This document shows positions 25,499 through 33,713 of a DNA stretch of 64,000 bases, piece by piece. The notes under the pieces were generated by a model. The model saw nothing but the letters and a program-made list of their open reading frames with translations, did not search any database and had not been told where the DNA came from. A program made the translations under genes and the position numbers. Source of the DNA: Streptomyces diastaticus subsp. diastaticus. GTDB taxonomy: Bacteria; Actinomycetota; Actinomycetes; Streptomycetales; Streptomycetaceae. The number at the start of each line of letters is the position of its first letter. The first letter of the stretch is position 1. The stretch lies in the NCBI RefSeq assembly GCF_011170125.1, contig NZ_BLLN01000003.1:1246001-1310000 (forward strand), read 5' to 3'.

Positions 25499-25700
25499 AC
25501 CGGAAGACCGGGGCCGCCGCCAGCCGGGACCACTCCGGGTCGCGGCGGCCCGGCAGGGTCCGTCCGTGGCGGGCCCACTGCTGGACCACCGCGCGGTAGA
25601 TGGGCGGGTCGGCCGCAGGGGGAATCGGTTCTTCCGGGCTGGGCGGCGGCACGGGGAGCCCGTGCCGGCGCCGTCCGTTCACGGAGGGCGAAGAGGTCAT
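25461..25700 (-). CDS. Small conserved hypothetical protein
   Basis: A 79-residue protein whose core DPPIYRAVVQQWARHGRTLPGRRDPEWSRLAAAPVF resembles small Streptomyces proteins of unknown role. The pattern is Y-x3-V-x3-W-x2-RGRTLPG-x2-D-x-EW-x-RL. The N-terminal 30 residues are proline-rich and less certain. Its last 38 bases overlap the end of the acyl-CoA dehydrogenase gene on the opposite strand. The ATG at 25700 is used. No domain or function can be assigned; confidence rests on the core pattern. Confidence 0.5.
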   Translation of the reverse strand: MTSSPSVNGRRRHGLPVPPPSPEEPIPPAADPPIYRAVVQQWARHGRTLPGRRDPEWSRLAAAPVFRFSGSPARPGDGR

Positions 25701-25837
25701 GCCAGGCGAACGCCGTGCCCCGCCAAGGGGTCACGGGTGCGCCGCCGTCCGGGGCCGCCCGCCCCTCGTCGCCGCCCCGCGCGAGTGGTGGGCCCGGCGG
25801 GCGGCGCGTACGCCGCCGCGCGGGAGCGGCCGGTGGG

Positions 25838-26266
25838 TCAGGCGGCCTGGCCGCCCACCCGCTGGAGGCCGATCGGCCGGGAGCCGGGGCCGCCCACGTG
25901 GGAGAACGGCTGCGTCCGCCAGTCCAGTGTCTGCGGCAGCGTCAGCAGTACGGCGGCCTCCTGGGCGTGACGGCCCGTCTCCTCGCCGGCCGGGAGCGCC
26001 TGGCCGGCCGGGCGCCCCGTGCCGGAGCAGACCGTGAGCCCGAACGGATCCCACGGGGTGGCGCACAGGGCGTGCTGGGGCAGCGTCTCCTCGTCGGCGA
26101 GGAGGGCGATGGGCTGCGCGCAGTCGGGGCACACGACGCGGAACATCCCGAAGGTCTCGTACGTGTCGAGCTCCTCCTCGGACTCCTCGACCGGGTCGGG
26201 CACCAGCTCGACGGCGGGCTGCTGCCTGCTGCGGGCAGCACGATGGGAACGCTTGGAACTCTGCAT
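25838..26266 (-). CDS. Conserved hypothetical with CxxC motif
   Basis: A 142-residue acidic-then-hydrophobic soluble protein. The N-terminus MQSSKRSHRAARSRQQ is basic. An acidic run EESEEELDTYE follows, then GMFRVVCPDCAQPIALLADEETLPQHALC. The CPDC pair plus later cysteines could form a zinc knuckle. The C-terminus ends with TLPQTLDWRTQPFSHVGGP. No known enzyme family is recognised. The ATG at 26266 has GAGGGGGAGAAA just upstream. Divergent from the AsnC-type regulator with about 290 bases between, containing no other gene. Confidence 0.65.
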   Translation of the reverse strand: MQSSKRSHRAARSRQQPAVELVPDPVEESEEELDTYETFGMFRVVCPDCAQPIALLADEETLPQHALCATPWDPFGLTVCSGTGRPAGQALPAGEETGRHAQEAAVLLTLPQTLDWRTQPFSHVGGPGSRPIGLQRVGGQAA

Positions 26267-26543
26267 GGGTTTCTCCCCCTCGGGTGGGCCGACAAGGCGA
26301 CTGCGGCCTCGACCACAGCAAGCACTTCCCTGGGAGATCGACGGGTAATCACTTCGCAGGCCAGGACACGGCCGCACGGATGTGGCCTTGGTCACATGCC
26401 GGGCGCACTTCGCCGTGAACGGCGTAACGTTCGCGCCCCTGTCCGCGCGCGAGCACCCGTCGCACGCCGGGAAGGCGCGGGCCTCTGCTCCGGGCCGCCG
26501 TCCGCCCACTGGTCCTCGTATGCGGTCCGCCGCCGGCGCCCTG

Positions 26544-26549
26544 TAGGTT
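26544..26549 (+). promoter_or_regulatory. -10 element of a leaderless asnC-type gene
   Basis: TAGGTT at 26544-26549 lies 8 bases before the ATG at 26558. No Shine-Dalgarno sequence exists in that gap, so the transcript probably starts at the ATG itself. Confidence 0.5.
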
Positions 26550-26557
26550 CTTGCGCC

Positions 26558-26998
26558 ATGGAGGACCTGGACCGTCAGATCGTGCAGTTGCTCGTCACTG
26601 ACGGGCGGATGAGCTACACCGACCTGGGCAAGGCCACGGGCCTGTCCACCTCCGCCGTGCACCAGCGGGTGCGCAGGCTGGAGCAGCGCGGGGTGATCCG
26701 GGGCTATGCCGCCGTGGTCGACCCGGAGGCGGTGGGGCTGCCGCTGACCGCCTTCATCTCGGTCAAGCCCTTCGACCCCAGCGCCCCTGACGACATCGCC
26801 GAACGCCTCGCGGGCGTCCCGGAGATCGAGGCGTGCCACAGCGTCGCGGGCGACGAGAACTACATCCTCAAGGTCCGCGTCACCGCCCCCGTCGCCCTGG
26901 AGGACCTCCTCTCCCGGGTCCGCTCCCTGGCCGGCGTCTCGACCCGCACCACCGTCGTCCTCTCCACCCCCTACGAGGCGCGCCCGCCGCAGCTCTGA
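26558..26998 (+). CDS. Lrp/AsnC family transcriptional regulator
   Basis: A 146-residue feast/famine regulator. The N-terminal winged helix is LDRQIVQLLVTDGRMSYTDLGKATGLSTSAVHQRVRRLEQRGVIRGYAAVVD. A C-terminal RAM ligand domain contains VPEIEACHSVAGDENYILKVRV. It likely forms octamers and binds an amino acid. It may regulate its divergent neighbour or itself; no target can be stated. The start has no ribosome-binding site and a -10 sequence 8 bases upstream, indicating leaderless translation. Confidence 0.88.
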   Translation: MEDLDRQIVQLLVTDGRMSYTDLGKATGLSTSAVHQRVRRLEQRGVIRGYAAVVDPEAVGLPLTAFISVKPFDPSAPDDIAERLAGVPEIEACHSVAGDENYILKVRVTAPVALEDLLSRVRSLAGVSTRTTVVLSTPYEARPPQL

Positions 26999-27115
26999 CC
27001 GCCCCGCCCGTGGGCGCGCGAAGGAGCGGACCGGACGCACGTCCCGGCGCACCACGGCGCGCGGGAGGCGCCCCCGCGCGCCGTGCCGGCCCCCCGAGGG
27101 GCGAGACTGTCCCCC

Positions 27116-28768
27116 ATGAGTGACAGCACCGCCCCGCCCCGCCCCGGACCCGCCGCCACCCGCACCGTGCTGCTGCGCGGCGGCGAGGTGCACAGCCCCG
27201 CGGACCCGTTCGCCACCGCGATGGTCGTCGAGCGCGGACAGGTCGCCTGGGTCGGTTCGGAGGGCGCCGCCGACGCCTTCGCCGACGGTGTGGACGAGGT
27301 CGTGCACCTGGACGGCGCCCTGGTCACCCCGGCCTTCACCGACGCCCACGTCCACCTCACCAGCACCGGCCTCGCCCGCACCGGCCTCGACCTCTCCGGC
27401 ACCCGCACCGTCGAGCAGGCCCTCGACCTGGTCCGCGCCCACGCCGAGGCCCGCCCCCACGACCGGGTGCTGCTCGGCCACGGCTGGGACGCCGCCCGCT
27501 GGCCCGGCCAGTTCCCGCCCGGCCGCGCCCAGCTCGACGAGGCGACCGGCGGGCGCCCCCTGTACCTCTCCCGGATCGACGTCCACTCGGCGGTCGTCAG
27601 CAGCGCCCTGTTGGACCTGGTGCCCGGTGTCACCGAGCGCGCCGGGTACCGCCCGGACGCGCCCCTCACCGGCGACGCCCACCACGCCGTACGCGCCGCC
27701 GCGCTCGGCGCCGTGACGCCCGCCCAGCGGGCCGAGGCCCAGCGCGCCGCCCTGCGGGAGGCCGCCTCGCTGGGGGTCGGCTCCGTCCACGAGTGCGCGG
27801 GCCCCGAGATCAGCGGTGAGGACGACTTCACCGGCCTGCTGCGGCTCGCCGCCGAGGAGCCGGGGCCGCGCGTCACCGGCTACTGGGGTGAACCGGTCAC
27901 CGGCCCCTTGGGCGCCGCCCGCATCCGCGACCTCGGCGCCCACGGCGCCGCCGGGGACCTCTTCGTGGACGGCGCCCTCGGCTCCCACACCGCCTGCCTG
28001 CACGCCCCCTACGCGGACGCCGGCCACACCGGGACCGCCCACCTCGACGCCGCCGCCGTCGCCGCGCACGTCGTCGCCTGTACCGAGGCCGGTCTTCAGG
28101 CCGGGTTCCACGCCATCGGGGACGCCGCGCTGACCGCCGTCGTCGAGGGCGTCCGCGCCGCCGCCGAGAAGACCGGACTCGCCCGGGTGCGCTCTGCCCG
28201 GCACCGCGTCGAGCACGCGGAGATGCTGACCGGGGAGACCCTGGCCGCCCTCGCGGAACTGGGCATGACCGCCTCCGTGCAGCCCGCCTTCGACGCCCTG
28301 TGGGGCGGCGAGGACGGCATGTACGCCCAGCGGCTCGGCGCCTCACGCGCGCGCACCCTCAACCCGTTCGCCGCGATGCTCCGCGGCGGCATCCCGCTGG
28401 CCTTCGGCTCCGACAGCCCCGTCACCCCCGTCGCCCCCTGGGAGGGCGTCCGGGCCGCCGCCTTCCACCACACCCCCGAGCACCGCGTCTCCGTCCGCGC
28501 CGCCTTCACCGCCCACACCCGGGGCGGCTGGCGGGCGATCGGCCGCGACGACGCGGGCGTCCTCGTCCCCGGCGCCCCCGCCGACTACGCGCTCTGGCGC
28601 ACCGAGGAACTCCTGGTCCAGGCGCCGGACGACCGGGTCGCCCGCTGGTCGACCGACCCGCGCTCCGGCACCCCCGGGCTGCCCGACCTCACCCCCGGCG
28701 CCGACCTGCCGGTCTGCCTGCGGACCGTGGTGGGCGGCGAGACGGTGTACGTGCGCCCACCCGAGTGA
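27116..28768 (+). CDS. Amidohydrolase family protein (YtcJ-like)
   Basis: A 550-residue metal-dependent hydrolase of the amidohydrolase-3 group. It opens with a composite beta domain (TVLLRGGEVHSPADPFATAMVVERGQVAWVG). The metal site includes TPAFTDAHVHLTSTG, HAIGDAALTAVVEG and RHRVEHAEML, and the barrel closes with LAFGSDSPVTPVAPWEG. The layout matches YtcJ and N-substituted formamide deformylase relatives. Substrate is unknown. GAGACT seven bases before the ATG and no Shine-Dalgarno sequence suggest a leaderless start. It follows the AsnC gene by 117 bases. Confidence 0.82.
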   Translation: MSDSTAPPRPGPAATRTVLLRGGEVHSPADPFATAMVVERGQVAWVGSEGAADAFADGVDEVVHLDGALVTPAFTDAHVHLTSTGLARTGLDLSGTRTVEQALDLVRAHAEARPHDRVLLGHGWDAARWPGQFPPGRAQLDEATGGRPLYLSRIDVHSAVVSSALLDLVPGVTERAGYRPDAPLTGDAHHAVRAAALGAVTPAQRAEAQRAALREAASLGVGSVHECAGPEISGEDDFTGLLRLAAEEPGPRVTGYWGEPVTGPLGAARIRDLGAHGAAGDLFVDGALGSHTACLHAPYADAGHTGTAHLDAAAVAAHVVACTEAGLQAGFHAIGDAALTAVVEGVRAAAEKTGLARVRSARHRVEHAEMLTGETLAALAELGMTASVQPAFDALWGGEDGMYAQRLGASRARTLNPFAAMLRGGIPLAFGSDSPVTPVAPWEGVRAAAFHHTPEHRVSVRAAFTAHTRGGWRAIGRDDAGVLVPGAPADYALWRTEELLVQAPDDRVARWSTDPRSGTPGLPDLTPGADLPVCLRTVVGGETVYVRPPE

Positions 28769-29293
28769 TCTGGCGGCGCGGCGCGCTCCCGGCGACTCGC
28801 CGTCCTTGCCCGGGCCCGCCGCGGGCACCCCGGGCCTGACCTGGACCTTCCCGAAGACGCCCCAGGTGACACGGGTGTTGACAGAACCGCGAGGCGGACG
28901 GGTAGGTTCGGCCGGGTCCACCACTGGACGCCCGACCGGGGAACCCCCGAACCGTCGCCGTACGCCACTGGGTCAGGGGCGGTACGCCACCAGGCGCACC
29001 GCCACTGGGAGCCAGGCCCAGCGCTCGCGCCGCGGGGACGAGGGACGTTCCGGCCGGCCGGCGGGTGCGACCCGGGTGGGGCCCGGAGGTTCAGTAGACA
29101 ACGGTTCTCGGTCGACCCGCAGCCAGCGGTTCCCGGGCCGGCCCGAAGGACACCGGGCCCCCATTCCGCGCCGTCACCGGCACCGGAGCGTGTCCGGCCG
29201 CACACGCGGCACACCCGGTGGCCGGTCCGCCTCCGTCCCCGGCACCCTGACCATTAAGGTGGTTCCCTGTGCACGGACAGGTAAGGGGCAAAG
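28769..29293 (+). other. Long leader or non-coding region upstream of ppm1
   Basis: No credible gene in these 525 bases. TTGACA at 28878-28883 and TAGGTT at 28903-28908 (19-base gap) form a good vegetative promoter. It would start RNA near 28915, leaving some 380 bases before ppm1. That segment carries repeated GCCACTGGG boxes at 28964-28972 and 29001-29009, with the variant GCCACCAGG at 28986-28994. It could be a structured leader or a separate small RNA. A nearer ppm1 promoter is not excluded. Confidence 0.4.
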
Positions 29294-30082
29294 GTGAACG
29301 ACGGCGGTGACAGGGCTTCTTCGGCCCCGCGCGAGGAGTACGGTCCGCTCGGAACCACGCTGGTGATCATTCCGACCTACAACGAGGCCGACAACCTCGC
29401 GCCCGTCGTCGCCCGGGTCCGCGAAGCCGTCCCCGAGGCCCACGTCCTCGTCGCGGACGACAACAGCCCCGACGGCACCGGCAAGATCGCCGACGAACTC
29501 GCCGCCGACGACGAGCGGGTCCACGTCCTGCACCGGGCCGGCAAGGAAGGGCTCGGTGCCGCCTACCTCGCCGGGTTCCGCTGGGGCCTGGAGCACGACT
29601 TCGGCGTCCTGGTCGAGATGGACGCCGACGGCTCCCACCAGCCCGAGGAACTGCCGCGCCTGCTCACCGCCCTCAAGGGCGCCGACCTGGTCCTCGGCTC
29701 GCGCTGGGTGCCCGGCGGGCGGGTCGTCAACTGGCCGCGCAGCCGCCAGCTCCTCTCGCGCGGCGGCAGCACCTACTCGCGCCTGCTGCTGGACGTGCCG
29801 CTGCGCGACATCACCGGCGGGTACCGCGCCTTCCGCCGCGAGACCCTGGAGAGGCTCGGCCTGACCGAGGTCGCCTCGCAGGGGTACTGCTTCCAGGTCG
29901 ACCTCGCCCGCCGAGCCGTCCAGGCCGGCTGCTCCGTGGTGGAGGTGCCCATCACCTTCGTGGAGCGCGAACACGGCGACAGCAAGATGAGCCGCGACAT
30001 CGTCGTGGAAGCCCTCTGGCGCGTCACCGCCTGGGGCGTCGGCGGCCGCGTCAACAAGGTTCTCGGGCGTACGCCGGACTGA
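29294..30082 (+). CDS. ppm1: Polyprenol monophosphomannose synthase
   Basis: A 262-residue GT2-family transferase that moves mannose from GDP-mannose to polyprenyl phosphate, the donor for protein O-mannosylation by Pmt. Visible are TLVIIPTYNEADNLAPVVARV, the VLVADDNSPDGTGKIADELA segment and the metal-binding VEMDADGSHQPEELP. SLVLGSRW-like LVLGSRWVPGG and ITGGYRAFRRETLE follow. It has no C-terminal membrane domain, like the soluble S. coelicolor Ppm1. The GTG at 29294 follows AGGGGCAAAG. Confidence 0.88.
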   Translation: MNDGGDRASSAPREEYGPLGTTLVIIPTYNEADNLAPVVARVREAVPEAHVLVADDNSPDGTGKIADELAADDERVHVLHRAGKEGLGAAYLAGFRWGLEHDFGVLVEMDADGSHQPEELPRLLTALKGADLVLGSRWVPGGRVVNWPRSRQLLSRGGSTYSRLLLDVPLRDITGGYRAFRRETLERLGLTEVASQGYCFQVDLARRAVQAGCSVVEVPITFVEREHGDSKMSRDIVVEALWRVTAWGVGGRVNKVLGRTPD

Positions 30083-30179
30083 CCGGCGCGCGCCTGCCGC
30101 GGCCGCGCACCGGGCACGGCCGACAGGTCTTGATCGTCCCGCCGCCACGTCCCTGGCACCGGCCAGGCACACTGGAGTC

Positions 30180-30752
30180 ATGACGACTGGCGCACCGCCT
30201 CCCGCCCCCAACGCTCCGCGCTCCCGCCTGAGAACCTTTTTGCCGCTCGCCCTGGTGGTGTGGCTGGTCCTGGAGGTCTGGCTGCTCACCCGCGTCGCCG
30301 AGGCGACCAGCGGGTTCATCGTGTTCCTGCTGCTCCTGGCCGGTGTCGTGGCCGGCTCCGCGGTGATCAAGAGGGCCGGCCGACGAGCCCTGCGGAAGTT
30401 CCAGGAGACCGTCGCCCAGCAGCAGCGGGGCGTCACGCCCGAGACCGACCGCAGCGGCGGCAACGCCTTCCTGCTGATCGCCGGGCTGCTGCTCATCCTG
30501 CCGGGGCTGGTCTCCGACCTTCTCGGCCTGATCCTGCTGCTGCCCCCGGTCCGCACCGCGCTGGCCCGCCGCGCCGAACGTTCACTGGAACGGCGGATGG
30601 CCGCGGCCGGCCCCGGTTCCTTCGGCGGCGCCTTCCAGCAGGCCAGGATGCGTGCCCCCGACGGCAAGGTCGTCCAGGGTGAGGTCGTCCGCGACGACGA
30701 GCCGCCGCGGCCCGGCCACGACGACGACCCCCGCCCGCCACTCACCCCCTGA
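30180..30752 (+). CDS. fxsA: FxsA family membrane protein
   Basis: A 190-residue inner-membrane protein of the FxsA family, named for E. coli FxsA, which relieves phage T7 exclusion by F. Two hydrophobic hairpins are seen (FLPLALVVWLVLEVWLLTRV and FIVFLLLLAGVVAGSAVI). The conserved GGNAFLLIAGLLLILPGLVSDLLGLILLLPPVR comes next, then a charged hydrophilic tail. Biochemical role is unknown. CACACT six bases before the ATG suggests a leaderless start, although GGAG close to the ATG could also serve. It sits 97 bases after ppm1. Confidence 0.85.
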   Translation: MTTGAPPPAPNAPRSRLRTFLPLALVVWLVLEVWLLTRVAEATSGFIVFLLLLAGVVAGSAVIKRAGRRALRKFQETVAQQQRGVTPETDRSGGNAFLLIAGLLLILPGLVSDLLGLILLLPPVRTALARRAERSLERRMAAAGPGSFGGAFQQARMRAPDGKVVQGEVVRDDEPPRPGHDDDPRPPLTP

Positions 30753-30762
30753 GACGCTTCCT

Positions 30763-30791
30763 GCCCCCGCCCGGGTCCGCCCGGCGGGGGC
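30763..30791. terminator. Terminator after fxsA
   Basis: GCCCCCGCC at 30763-30771 pairs with GGCGGGGGC at 30783-30791, an 11-base loop, 10 bases after the fxsA stop. Confidence 0.65.
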
Positions 30792-30833
30792 ACCGCACCG
30801 CACGGGCCGGGCCGGTGCTCCGGGCGTGGAGAA

Positions 30834-30880
30834 GCCCGTGGGCCGTGCCACCCGGTGGAGGGGTCGCACGGCCCACGGGC
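30834..30880. terminator. Terminator of rbpA
   Basis: A perfect 15-bp stem (30834-30848 with 30866-30880) lies about 30 bases past the rbpA stop on the minus strand and can serve both convergent genes. Confidence 0.7.
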
Positions 30881-30912
30881 CGAAACGGTGCGTCAGGCGC
30901 TCCGGAAGTGCC

Positions 30913-31287
30913 TCAGGCGGACTTCCGGCTGTCCCGCGGGTGCACCGCGATGTTCATGGCGCCGGAACGGAGGACCGCCAGCCGCTCGGCCAGCACCTCT
31001 TCCAGCTCCTCCCGCGTGCGCCGCTCCATCAGCATGTCCCAGTGCGTACGTGCGGGCTTGCCCTTCTTCTCCTCGGGTCCGTCGCCGTCCACCAGAAGTG
31101 CCTGGGCGCCGCAGACCTTGCACTCCCACTCCGGCGGAATCTCGGCCTCAACCGAGAACGGCATCTCGAATCGATGTCCGTTCTGGCATGCGTACTCCAC
31201 GGCCTGGCGCGGGGCCAGGTCGATGCCGCGGTCGGTCTCGTAGCTCGTCACCACGAGGCGCGTGCCGCGAAGAGCTCGCTCACTCAT
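30913..31287 (-). CDS. rbpA: RNA polymerase-binding protein RbpA
   Basis: A 124-residue actinobacterial transcription factor that binds the principal sigma factor and core RNA polymerase and stabilises the open complex. Recognised from MSERALRGTRLVVTSYETDRGIDLAPRQAVEYACQNGH, the central zinc-like beta domain with FEMPFSVEAEIPPEWECKVCG, and the sigma-interaction helix THWDMLMERRTREELEEVLAERLA. Length is typical. A sigma-R promoter lies about 60 bases upstream, tying expression to disulphide stress as known for S. coelicolor rbpA. Confidence 0.96.
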   Translation of the reverse strand: MSERALRGTRLVVTSYETDRGIDLAPRQAVEYACQNGHRFEMPFSVEAEIPPEWECKVCGAQALLVDGDGPEEKKGKPARTHWDMLMERRTREELEEVLAERLAVLRSGAMNIAVHPRDSRKSA

Positions 31288-31348
31288 GAATCGTGCCTCC
31301 CGGGCTTGTCGCCCACAGGACAGGTGTCGCTGTCGTCGTCATCCGGTC

Positions 31349-31374
31349 AACGTCCGGTCGGCGGTAAAGATTCC
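31349..31374 (-). promoter_or_regulatory. Sigma-R (disulphide stress) promoter of rbpA
   Basis: On the minus strand GGAAT (31374-31370) is followed by exactly 18 bases and then GTT (31351-31349), the GGAAT-N18-GTT consensus of SigR-dependent promoters. Transcription would begin near 31342, leaving a leader of roughly 55 bases before the rbpA ATG at 31287. Confidence 0.8.
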
Positions 31375-31540
31375 CGTCAGGGTCATGCGTCGCCGTCGTA
31401 GCCGCCCCTTGTTGTACCCACCATCGCCCGGTTTGTCACGTCTGGCCGGGGATGTGCGACCTCACCGCGCGCACTTCACACGCAGTAACGGTACGCCTGG
31501 CGAGCCAAACGCGTACACTACCGCCGTTTCGCCGTCCGCG

Positions 31541-32893
31541 CTAAATCCGGCCCGGCGCGGCATTGCCCGCGTCCAGGACGGCTCTGCGTACGGGTACCCG
31601 GGCCAGCAGCGCGAAACCGATCACGAAGAAGAGGACCAGCGAGAGGATCGCGTCCCGGTAGCTGCCCGTGAGCTGGTAGGTGAGGCCGAACAGCAGCGGA
31701 CCCAGCCAGCTCATGCCCCGGTCACTCATCTCGAACGCCGCGAAGTACTCGGCCTCCTTTCCCGCGGGCACCAGGTGGGAGAAGAGCGAACGCGACAGCG
31801 CCTGGGTGCCGCCCAGAACCGTGCCGATGAAGGCCGCCAGCACGAAGAACCAGACCGGCGACCCGGCGGGCAGGAAGTACCCGGCGGCCAGGATCAGGGT
31901 CCAGACCACCAGCGAGCCCAGGATCGTGCGCTGCGCGCCGTGCCGGTCGGCCAGTCGCCCCATGCCCAGTGCCCCGGCCACCGCGAGGACCTGCACCAGC
32001 AGCACCGCCACGATCAGCGTGGACTGGTCCAGGCCCAGTTCCTCCGAGCCGAAGACCGACGCCTGGCTGATCACGGTCTGCACGCCGTCGTTGTACATCA
32101 GGTACGCCAGCAGGAACCCCAGGGTCAGCGGATGGCGGCGCATGTCCTTGACGGTCGCCGTGAGCCGGCCCCAGCCGCCGCGCCGGGCCGCCACCGCCCT
32201 GGGGCTCACCCGGCGGTCGCGCAGCCGGCGCAGCGGGACCAGCGTGAACGCGCCCCACCAGACGCCCGCCGAGGCGAGGCAGATCCGCACCGCCGTCCCC
32301 TCGCTCAGCCCGAAGGACTCGTGCGCGGTGTACAGCACCAGGTCGGCCAGCAGGACCAGGGCGCCCGCCGCGTAGCCGAACGCCCATCCCTTCGAGGAGA
32401 CGGCGTCGCGCTCCTCGGGTGCGGCGATCTGGGGCAGATAGGAGTTGTAGAGGACCATCGAGACGGCGAGTGAGGCGTTGGCGACCACCAGCAGCAGGCC
32501 GCCGAGGAGGTACCGGTCGCCGTCGAGGAAGAACATGCCGGCCGTGGCGGCCGCGCCCAGGTAGGCGGAGAGGGCCAGCAGCGGCTTCTTGCGGCCGGTG
32601 CGGTCCGCGGCGGCGCCCGCCACCGGCATCACCGCGATCGCCAGGATCACCGACAGGGAGACCGCGTACGCGAAGAAGGAGCCCGCGGCGACCGGTATGC
32701 CGAGCGGATGGACGTATCCCTCGGCGTCGGCGGCCGTCCTGGCGACCGTGGTGAGGTACGGGCCGAGGAAGACGGTGAGGACGCTGGTGGAGTAGACCGA
32801 GCAGGCCCAGTCGTAGGCGTACCAGCCGCGCTGCTCGCGGCGTCTGGCGTCGGCCCGGCCCGACTCCTCGGCAGGTACGGTCCCGCTGCTCAT
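31541..32893 (-). CDS. MFS transporter, UMF1/Atg22 type
   Basis: A 450-residue twelve-helix carrier. The start MSSGTVPAEESGRADARRREQRGWYAYDWACSVYSTSV has the W-Y-x-Y-DWA-x2-x-Y motif of the UMF1 (Atg22-like) MFS group. AGAAADRTGRKKPLLALSAYLGAAAT and a later LGMGRLADRHGAQRTILGSL are the MFS loop motifs. Fungal Atg22 exports amino acids from the vacuole; the bacterial substrate is unknown. The ATG at 32893 is preferred to an upstream in-frame start because the preceding residues look untranslated. It lies 43 bases downstream of the GDPD stop, so it may be co-transcribed with yczE and GDPD. Confidence 0.82.
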   Translation of the reverse strand: MSSGTVPAEESGRADARRREQRGWYAYDWACSVYSTSVLTVFLGPYLTTVARTAADAEGYVHPLGIPVAAGSFFAYAVSLSVILAIAVMPVAGAAADRTGRKKPLLALSAYLGAAATAGMFFLDGDRYLLGGLLLVVANASLAVSMVLYNSYLPQIAAPEERDAVSSKGWAFGYAAGALVLLADLVLYTAHESFGLSEGTAVRICLASAGVWWGAFTLVPLRRLRDRRVSPRAVAARRGGWGRLTATVKDMRRHPLTLGFLLAYLMYNDGVQTVISQASVFGSEELGLDQSTLIVAVLLVQVLAVAGALGMGRLADRHGAQRTILGSLVVWTLILAAGYFLPAGSPVWFFVLAAFIGTVLGGTQALSRSLFSHLVPAGKEAEYFAAFEMSDRGMSWLGPLLFGLTYQLTGSYRDAILSLVLFFVIGFALLARVPVRRAVLDAGNAAPGRI

Positions 32894-32936
32894 CGTCTTC
32901 CCCCTCGCTCCGGGCCGCCGCGTGGGCCGGACGGGC

Positions 32937-33713
32937 TCAGGCCCACTGCCCCCGGTCGCGCAGCACATCGCGCAGTGTGCCGATGTGATCGGTCATGATG
33001 CCATCGACGCCGAGCTCCAGGAGGGCGGCCATCCGCCCGGGATCGTTGACGGTCCACACGTGCACCTGGAGCCCCCGCGCGTGGGCCGCGCGCACGAAGC
33101 GGCCGTCCACCACCGGGACGCCGTACTGCGCCTCGGGGACCTGCACGCAGACCGCGGAGCCACGCACCGCCGCCGGCAGTCCCCAGGAGCGCAGCCGCAG
33201 GCCGAGCACGCCGCGTACCCCGTAGGAGGTGGCCAGGCGCGGGCCGCCGAGTCGCCGGGCGCGGGCCACCCGGCTCTCCGAGAAGGAGCCGACGCAGACC
33301 CGTTCCCAGGCGTCCGCCCGCTCGATCAGCTCCAGCAGCGGGCGCAGCGCGGGCTCCGCCTTCACGTCGACGTTCCAGCGCGCCCCGGGGAAACGTTCCA
33401 GCAGCTCGTCGAAGCGCGGAACCGGCTCGCGGCCCGCCACCCTGGCCCGCGCCACCTCGCTCCAGGGCAGGTCGGCGATGCGGCCGGCGCGGTCCGTGAC
33501 CCGGTCCAGCGTCGCGTCGTGGAAGGCGGCGAGCACCCCGTCCGCGGTGAGGTGGACGTCGGTCTCCAGGTACCGGTAGCCCGCCGCGACGGCCTCGGAG
33601 AAGGCCGCGGTGGTGTTCTCCCGGCCGCCGGCCGCCCCGCCACGGTGGGCGAAGGGCAGCGGGCCGGGGTGGTCCAGGTACGGATGGCGGGCCGGGGGCC
33701 TCGAAGCGGTCAC
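32937..33713 (-). CDS. Glycerophosphodiester phosphodiesterase
   Basis: A 258-residue cytoplasmic GDPD-family hydrolase that splits glycerophosphodiesters to glycerol-3-phosphate and an alcohol. The TIM-barrel motifs are PFAHRGGAAGGRENTTAAFSEAVAAGYRYLETDVHLTADGVLAAFHDATLDRVTD. These contain the HR and ExD-x-H metal/catalytic residues (H-R near 22, E-x-D near 48, H near 63). No signal peptide. The GTG start overlaps the stop of the upstream yczE gene by 3 bases, so translation is coupled. Confidence 0.88.
   Translation of the reverse strand: MTASRPPARHPYLDHPGPLPFAHRGGAAGGRENTTAAFSEAVAAGYRYLETDVHLTADGVLAAFHDATLDRVTDRAGRIADLPWSEVARARVAGREPVPRFDELLERFPGARWNVDVKAEPALRPLLELIERADAWERVCVGSFSESRVARARRLGGPRLATSYGVRGVLGLRLRSWGLPAAVRGSAVCVQVPEAQYGVPVVDGRFVRAAHARGLQVHVWTVNDPGRMAALLELGVDGIMTDHIGTLRDVLRDRGQWA

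Noticed and set aside
25471..25734. Alternative 87-codon minus-strand frame after the acyl-CoA dehydrogenase
   Set aside because: Pro/Arg-rich; the neighbouring frame (25461-25700) has the conserved-looking RGRTLPG-like core instead.
28915..29060. Cobalamin riboswitch suggested by GCCACTGGG motifs
   Set aside because: GCCACTG is part of the B12 riboswitch core, but the B12-box (AGxCAGGAGACC-type) and the other conserved blocks are missing, and ppm1 is not a B12 gene.
28806..29297. 163-codon frame upstream of ppm1
   Set aside because: Low-complexity Arg/Gly/Pro sequence, no ribosome site, ends past the ppm1 start.
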